Shown here piece after piece: positions 61,730-64,000 of a DNA stretch of 64,000 nt; positions within the stretch are counted from its first letter, which is position 1; each line of letters starts with the position of its first letter. The translations under genes and the position numbers were made by a program. The notes under the pieces were generated by a model. It was not told the DNA's origin, ran no database searches, and saw only the letters and a program-made list of their open reading frames with translations. The stretch comes from Blastobasis lacticolella (Eukaryota > Arthropoda > Insecta > Lepidoptera > Blastobasidae). The stretch spans positions 3,968,001 to 4,032,000 of the forward strand of contig LR990067.1 of the NCBI GenBank assembly GCA_905147135.1, read 5' to 3'.

Positions 61730-61985
61730 TCACCTTGACGTTAATGTCCCGGTTATGCTCTCGCGCACTAGAACGTGGGGTCTGCCTTATTACTTTCACT
61801 GTTTTCTATGACCTTGACCATGATCCAGAATTTTACAGATCAGGTAAATAAAGTGGAGCGACTGCCATCTGACTTCTGTGACCCTGCTACCAGGGGAACC
61901 TGACCAGAATTGACCATGGTTGCACATTCAGTCGCCTGGTTACTCGTTTCAACTCGCGGTTTTTCTTCACCGTAAAAGCATTGTT
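61730..61985 (-). repeat. Family D SINE body
   Basis: Minus-strand copy, head missing; interrupted near 61790. Confidence 0.6.
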
Positions 61986-62074
61986 TAAGTTAGATGGTCG
62001 TCAAACTGCCATTCATCTGGTATTATGGTGCTTTTGTTATTTAGCGCCCTAATACAAAATGTAGTAAATAAATA

Positions 62075-62190
62075 ATAATCGAGGACAAATTCACACCGCG
62101 CCATCTAGCCTCAAAGTAAGCAAAGCTTGTGTTATGGGTGCTAGATAACTGATAAACTACTATATATATACTTATTATACATAACACATA
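62075..62190 (+). repeat. Family E SINE fragment
   Basis: ACACCGCGCCATCTAGCCTC to GATAACTGATAAACTACT. Confidence 0.65.
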
Positions 62191-62697
62191 CACATTATAA
62201 ATGTACGTACCTACTTTGAATAGATACCGCAAAAAAAGAAAAAAGGCTTTATTCAGACTTTCGCCAGCATTCATCGCCTTCCGTGCCTCCATTAGACGAA
62301 GCATCCCTCCCGAAGTCCATCGGTAAAATGACACTTTGTAATTTCCTCCAACTCCCGCTCGATCATTGCCTGACATTTCGTTGTACAGACTATGTTTCTA
62401 GCGGATGTCTTCATCCACGATTGGGCCATCAATACCGTATTGGTTTGTCACGACGCTATAAATGGCATTTCGTGTTTTTAGTATTATTTTTAAACATATT
62501 TGCGCGGGATATCCCACTCGAAATGGAGCCAAGGAGTCACCCAACTGATGAAGTAGGTCATTTGTATGCTAATCACGTAACTTTATAGCCAACAATTCTT
62601 TGGTTTCAATAATTGAAATTGTTACTTTTGCAATTACATATGATTGATTTAGTAGTTTTTTCAGTTTATTGCAATAGAGCTTTGTGCTAACATATCT

Positions 62698-62724
62698 CTA
62701 AACTAAACTAAACTAAACTAAACT
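62698..62724 (+). repeat. (AACTA)n microsatellite
   Basis: About five units of a pentanucleotide. Confidence 0.8.
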
Positions 62725-63074
62725 GAACTCATGAAATCGTTGATACGGAATCGCAAAAGTAGCCATTTTAATAATTGAAATCAGAGAATTGTTGCCAACA
62801 GCATCTTGGAATTAGAATCCAGGTTGTGCTCCCGCGCGCGAGGGTCCAAAGAAGCACTCAGTATTATCCATCTTTAGTCGGTGGTGACCACTTTCCATCA
62901 CCCCCCCTTCCCAACTTGTCTGTGACATTACTGAAATATAAAAGTCGTTGACGAAAAAAGACGGATGTTACCTTACGTTTGACGTGTGTAGATATATCTG
63001 TGTCCGTCATATTTCTATTTAAGTAAACTTGATCGGGGATTAGCTGACTTTCTGTCGGTTTGGGTAGAGATGAT

Positions 63075-63430
63075 TCATCATCTTGGCGTTAATGCCCCGG
63101 TTGTGCTCTCGCGCACGAGGGCCCGGGGTCCGCCTTGACCATGATCAGGTCAGGAAATTACAGTGGAGCGACTGCCATCTGACCTCCATGACCCTGCTAT
63201 CAGGGGAACCTGACCAGATTGGATCATGGTTACACATCCAGTCGCCTGAATGTGCAGGTTTCATCACGATGTTTTCCCTCACCGTAAGAGCATCGGTTAG
63301 TATTCAACTAATTAATGTACATAACTCAGAAAACAGTCATAGGTAGGTACATGGCCGGAGCGGGTTTCGAACCCGGGACTTCTGGCTTACGAGTTGCATA
63401 CTCTAACCGCTCGGCCACCGACGCTCTAAG
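63075..63430 (-). repeat. Full-length family D SINE
   Basis: From CATCTTGGCGTTAATGCCCC (tail) to a complete inverted tRNA-like head ending CGGCCACCGACGCTC. The best reference copy in the window. Confidence 0.8.
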
Positions 63431-63889
63431 AGAGTAGTATCTGGGTAGAGATGATTATGGTAAAATTAATATCTCCCTATCGTACTTACAGAATACTTCA
63501 GAAGTTCTAACAATGTGGACAATGTGGGAATAGTGTAGGGATGATGGAAGGGGTCTCCCTTCCATCTATTGTCTATGCGGTAATAATAAATACCTTTGAA
63601 ATTGATAACTCTCATTGAAGACCGATTGCAGGGCGGAAATTAAATTGTATAAAAGCATTTTAATATATAGGAAATTAAATTGTTACGATCTTAAGACGAG
63701 TTTTCCCCGAGCGCCATACAAACGTGGTTTGATCATAATTTGAATATTACGCTATCAAAGCCAGTGAAATTTTGTAGACGTGATCCAGAAAACAATATCT
63801 ATGCATGTGGTTTGACAGATTTTCGTTAAAATATATTGTTTCAAAGTTACGTTGGATTTAAGATTTCTATTCAAATTTGACATACATTT

Positions 63890-64000
63890 TAAGGTTTCCT
63901 CCCGCGTAGATACCTTTGTTGACGAGTAGCCCGATATTTCGACACAGTTGCATGCATCATGGTCACGGGACGACCCCATACCCTGAACAACACCCTTAAA
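63890..64000 (-). repeat. Family I repeat, cut by window end
   Basis: The reverse complement has GACCATGATGCATGCAACTG and GGGCTACTCGTCAACAAAGG, shared with 25980-26040 and 43300. Confidence 0.65.

Noticed and set aside
62283..62588. A 101-codon plus-strand frame with a hydrophobic stretch
   Set aside because: No signal of conservation, no splice context, and it is entered from repeat-like DNA.

Overview
The window is nuclear DNA from an insect, almost certainly a lepidopteran. The evidence is short coding exons with GT..AG introns in AT-rich DNA, dense remnants of moth-type retroelements (RTE and CR1-like LINE 3' ends, tRNA- and 5S-derived SINEs, (ATG)n-tailed repeats), hAT-type and other MITEs, Helitron-like ends, and a two-exon chorion-like gene. 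I found no bacterial features, CRISPR array or operon. All calls were made by eye from sequence and translation.

Layout. 1-1.9 kb: a degenerate LINE. 2.3-3.5 kb (minus): a two-exon gene for a small secreted chorion-like structural protein, with a TATA box and initiator. 5.8-7.7 kb (plus): a two-exon gene for a secreted, His/Asn-rich protein of unknown function with eight 13-residue tandem repeats. 9.7-33.0 kb (plus): a complete ornithine decarboxylase antizyme gene (Oda/OAZ), which is the main find. 38.0-41.9 kb (plus): a complete four-exon dihydrofolate reductase gene (Dhfr). 42-64 kb: no complete protein gene that I can support, only transposon relics, MITEs and one CpG-rich stretch (about 55.6-56.3 kb) that looks like an orphan 5' untranslated exon.

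The antizyme gene has seven exons in its spliced form. ORF1 ends at a UCC-UGA-U site in exon 3, and the rest of the protein is in the +1 frame. This is the conserved polyamine-sensing programmed frameshift. Reading +1 through the TGA joins all downstream exons in phase to a C-terminus ending HYNMQ. The locus shows several local duplications: two alternative first exons that both end in phase 2; a 69-bp tandem repeat across the exon 2 acceptor that gives two in-frame acceptors; a second, splice-dead copy of the frameshift exon 370 bp upstream of the working one; and three decayed partial copies of exon 4 downstream of the intact one. 

Oda and Dhfr both touch growth metabolism (polyamines and folate/thymidylate), but they are separate genes about 5 kb apart and I see nothing that links their regulation.
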